NCBI RefSeq assembly: GCF_029892285.1
Contig: NZ_JARXVM010000029.1
Span: 1-45,174, forward strand
Source: Rhizobium sp. SG_E_25_P2
Lineage (GTDB): Bacteria; Pseudomonadota; Alphaproteobacteria; Rhizobiales; Rhizobiaceae
Length of the DNA stretch: 45,174 nt
Direction: 5' to 3'
The notes beneath the pieces were generated by a model that was given only the letters and a program-made list of their open reading frames with translations, did no database searches and was not told the DNA's origin. Below, one piece after another: positions 45,080 to 45,174 of this stretch (position 1 is the first letter of the stretch; every line of letters starts with the position of its first letter). A program made the translations under genes and the position numbers.

Positions 45080-45174
45080 TTACTCGATGATCGAGGCGAC
45101 GATGCCGGCGCCGACGGTGCGGCCGCCTTCGCGGATTGCGAAGCGCAGCTTTTCTTCCATCGCGATCGGAACGA
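45080..45174 (-). CDS. tuf: Elongation factor Tu, C-terminal part
   Basis: Partial gene cut by the window edge. The 31 visible residues, [20 protein letters not shown] then [10 protein letters not shown] and TAA at 45080-45082, are the C-terminus of EF-Tu domain 3. EF-Tu brings aminoacyl-tRNA to the ribosome. Its place directly ahead of rpsJ on the same strand is the usual str/S10 junction (rpsL-rpsG-fusA-tuf-rpsJ). Confidence 0.95.
   Translation of the reverse strand, partial: VPIAMEEKLRFAIREGGRTVGAGIVASIIE

Overview
The window is GC-rich chromosomal DNA that looks like an alphaproteobacterium of the order Hyphomicrobiales (Rhizobiales). The evidence is the tpiA-secG-pyrG order, a ribosomal superoperon with adk behind secY and without rpsD in the rpsM-rpsK-rpoA-rplQ group, and several alphaproteobacterial family types: DUF1489, DUF599, a BTLCP cysteine proteinase, and a D,D-carboxypeptidase carrying a SPOR domain. 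The genus cannot be fixed from what is visible. A glutathione-dependent formaldehyde dehydrogenase gene fits a methylotrophic or soil relative but proves nothing.

Layout. (1) 1-6432: minus-strand pyrG, secG, tpiA and an exported alpha/beta hydrolase, then plus-strand parE. (2) 6500-12600: a two-domain PilZ-type protein, a LysE-type exporter preceded by a 22-bp perfect palindrome, a secreted transglutaminase-like cysteine proteinase behind an AT-rich upstream region, two membrane proteins of unknown role, a SPOR-domain penicillin-binding protein and a small unknown protein. (3) 12655-18816: DUF1489, L-serine deaminase, three membrane proteins (DUF599, a DUF1624-like acyltransferase with a cysteine-rich tail, an isoprenylcysteine-methyltransferase-like enzyme), a LiuR/GnyR-like MerR regulator and the Mg transporter MgtE. 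(4) 19142-22387: a Spy/CpxP-like periplasmic protein with an OmpR-type regulator and a histidine kinase, convergent with an unknown acidic protein. (5) 22474-30111: an EamA transporter, a GMC oxidoreductase divergent from class III alcohol dehydrogenase, an orphan 734-residue protein joining a GT29 sialyltransferase-like domain to a polysaccharide pyruvyl transferase-like domain, and a GNAT acetyltransferase. (6) 30182-45174: the S10-spc-alpha ribosomal superoperon on the minus strand, from the tail of tuf to rplQ.

How the genes work together. The right third is the core translation, secretion and transcription cluster. Its spacers hold terminator-like hairpins at rpsQ/rplN and rplO/secY, with weaker structures at rplR/rpsE and adk/rpsM, so it is probably transcribed as several units. 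The MerR-like gene and the distant GMC oxidoreductase gene carry nearly the same palindromic sequence 34-36 bases upstream of their starts, which suggests one regulator acts on both. The Spy-like protein, response regulator and kinase form an envelope-stress module.

The most unusual items are the GT29-pyruvyltransferase fusion, the paired MerR-type operators, the 22-bp palindrome and the terminators inside the ribosomal superoperon. No CRISPR array, insertion sequence, tRNA or rRNA gene was recognised. All assignments come from reading the sequence and from remembered family features; no database search was run.
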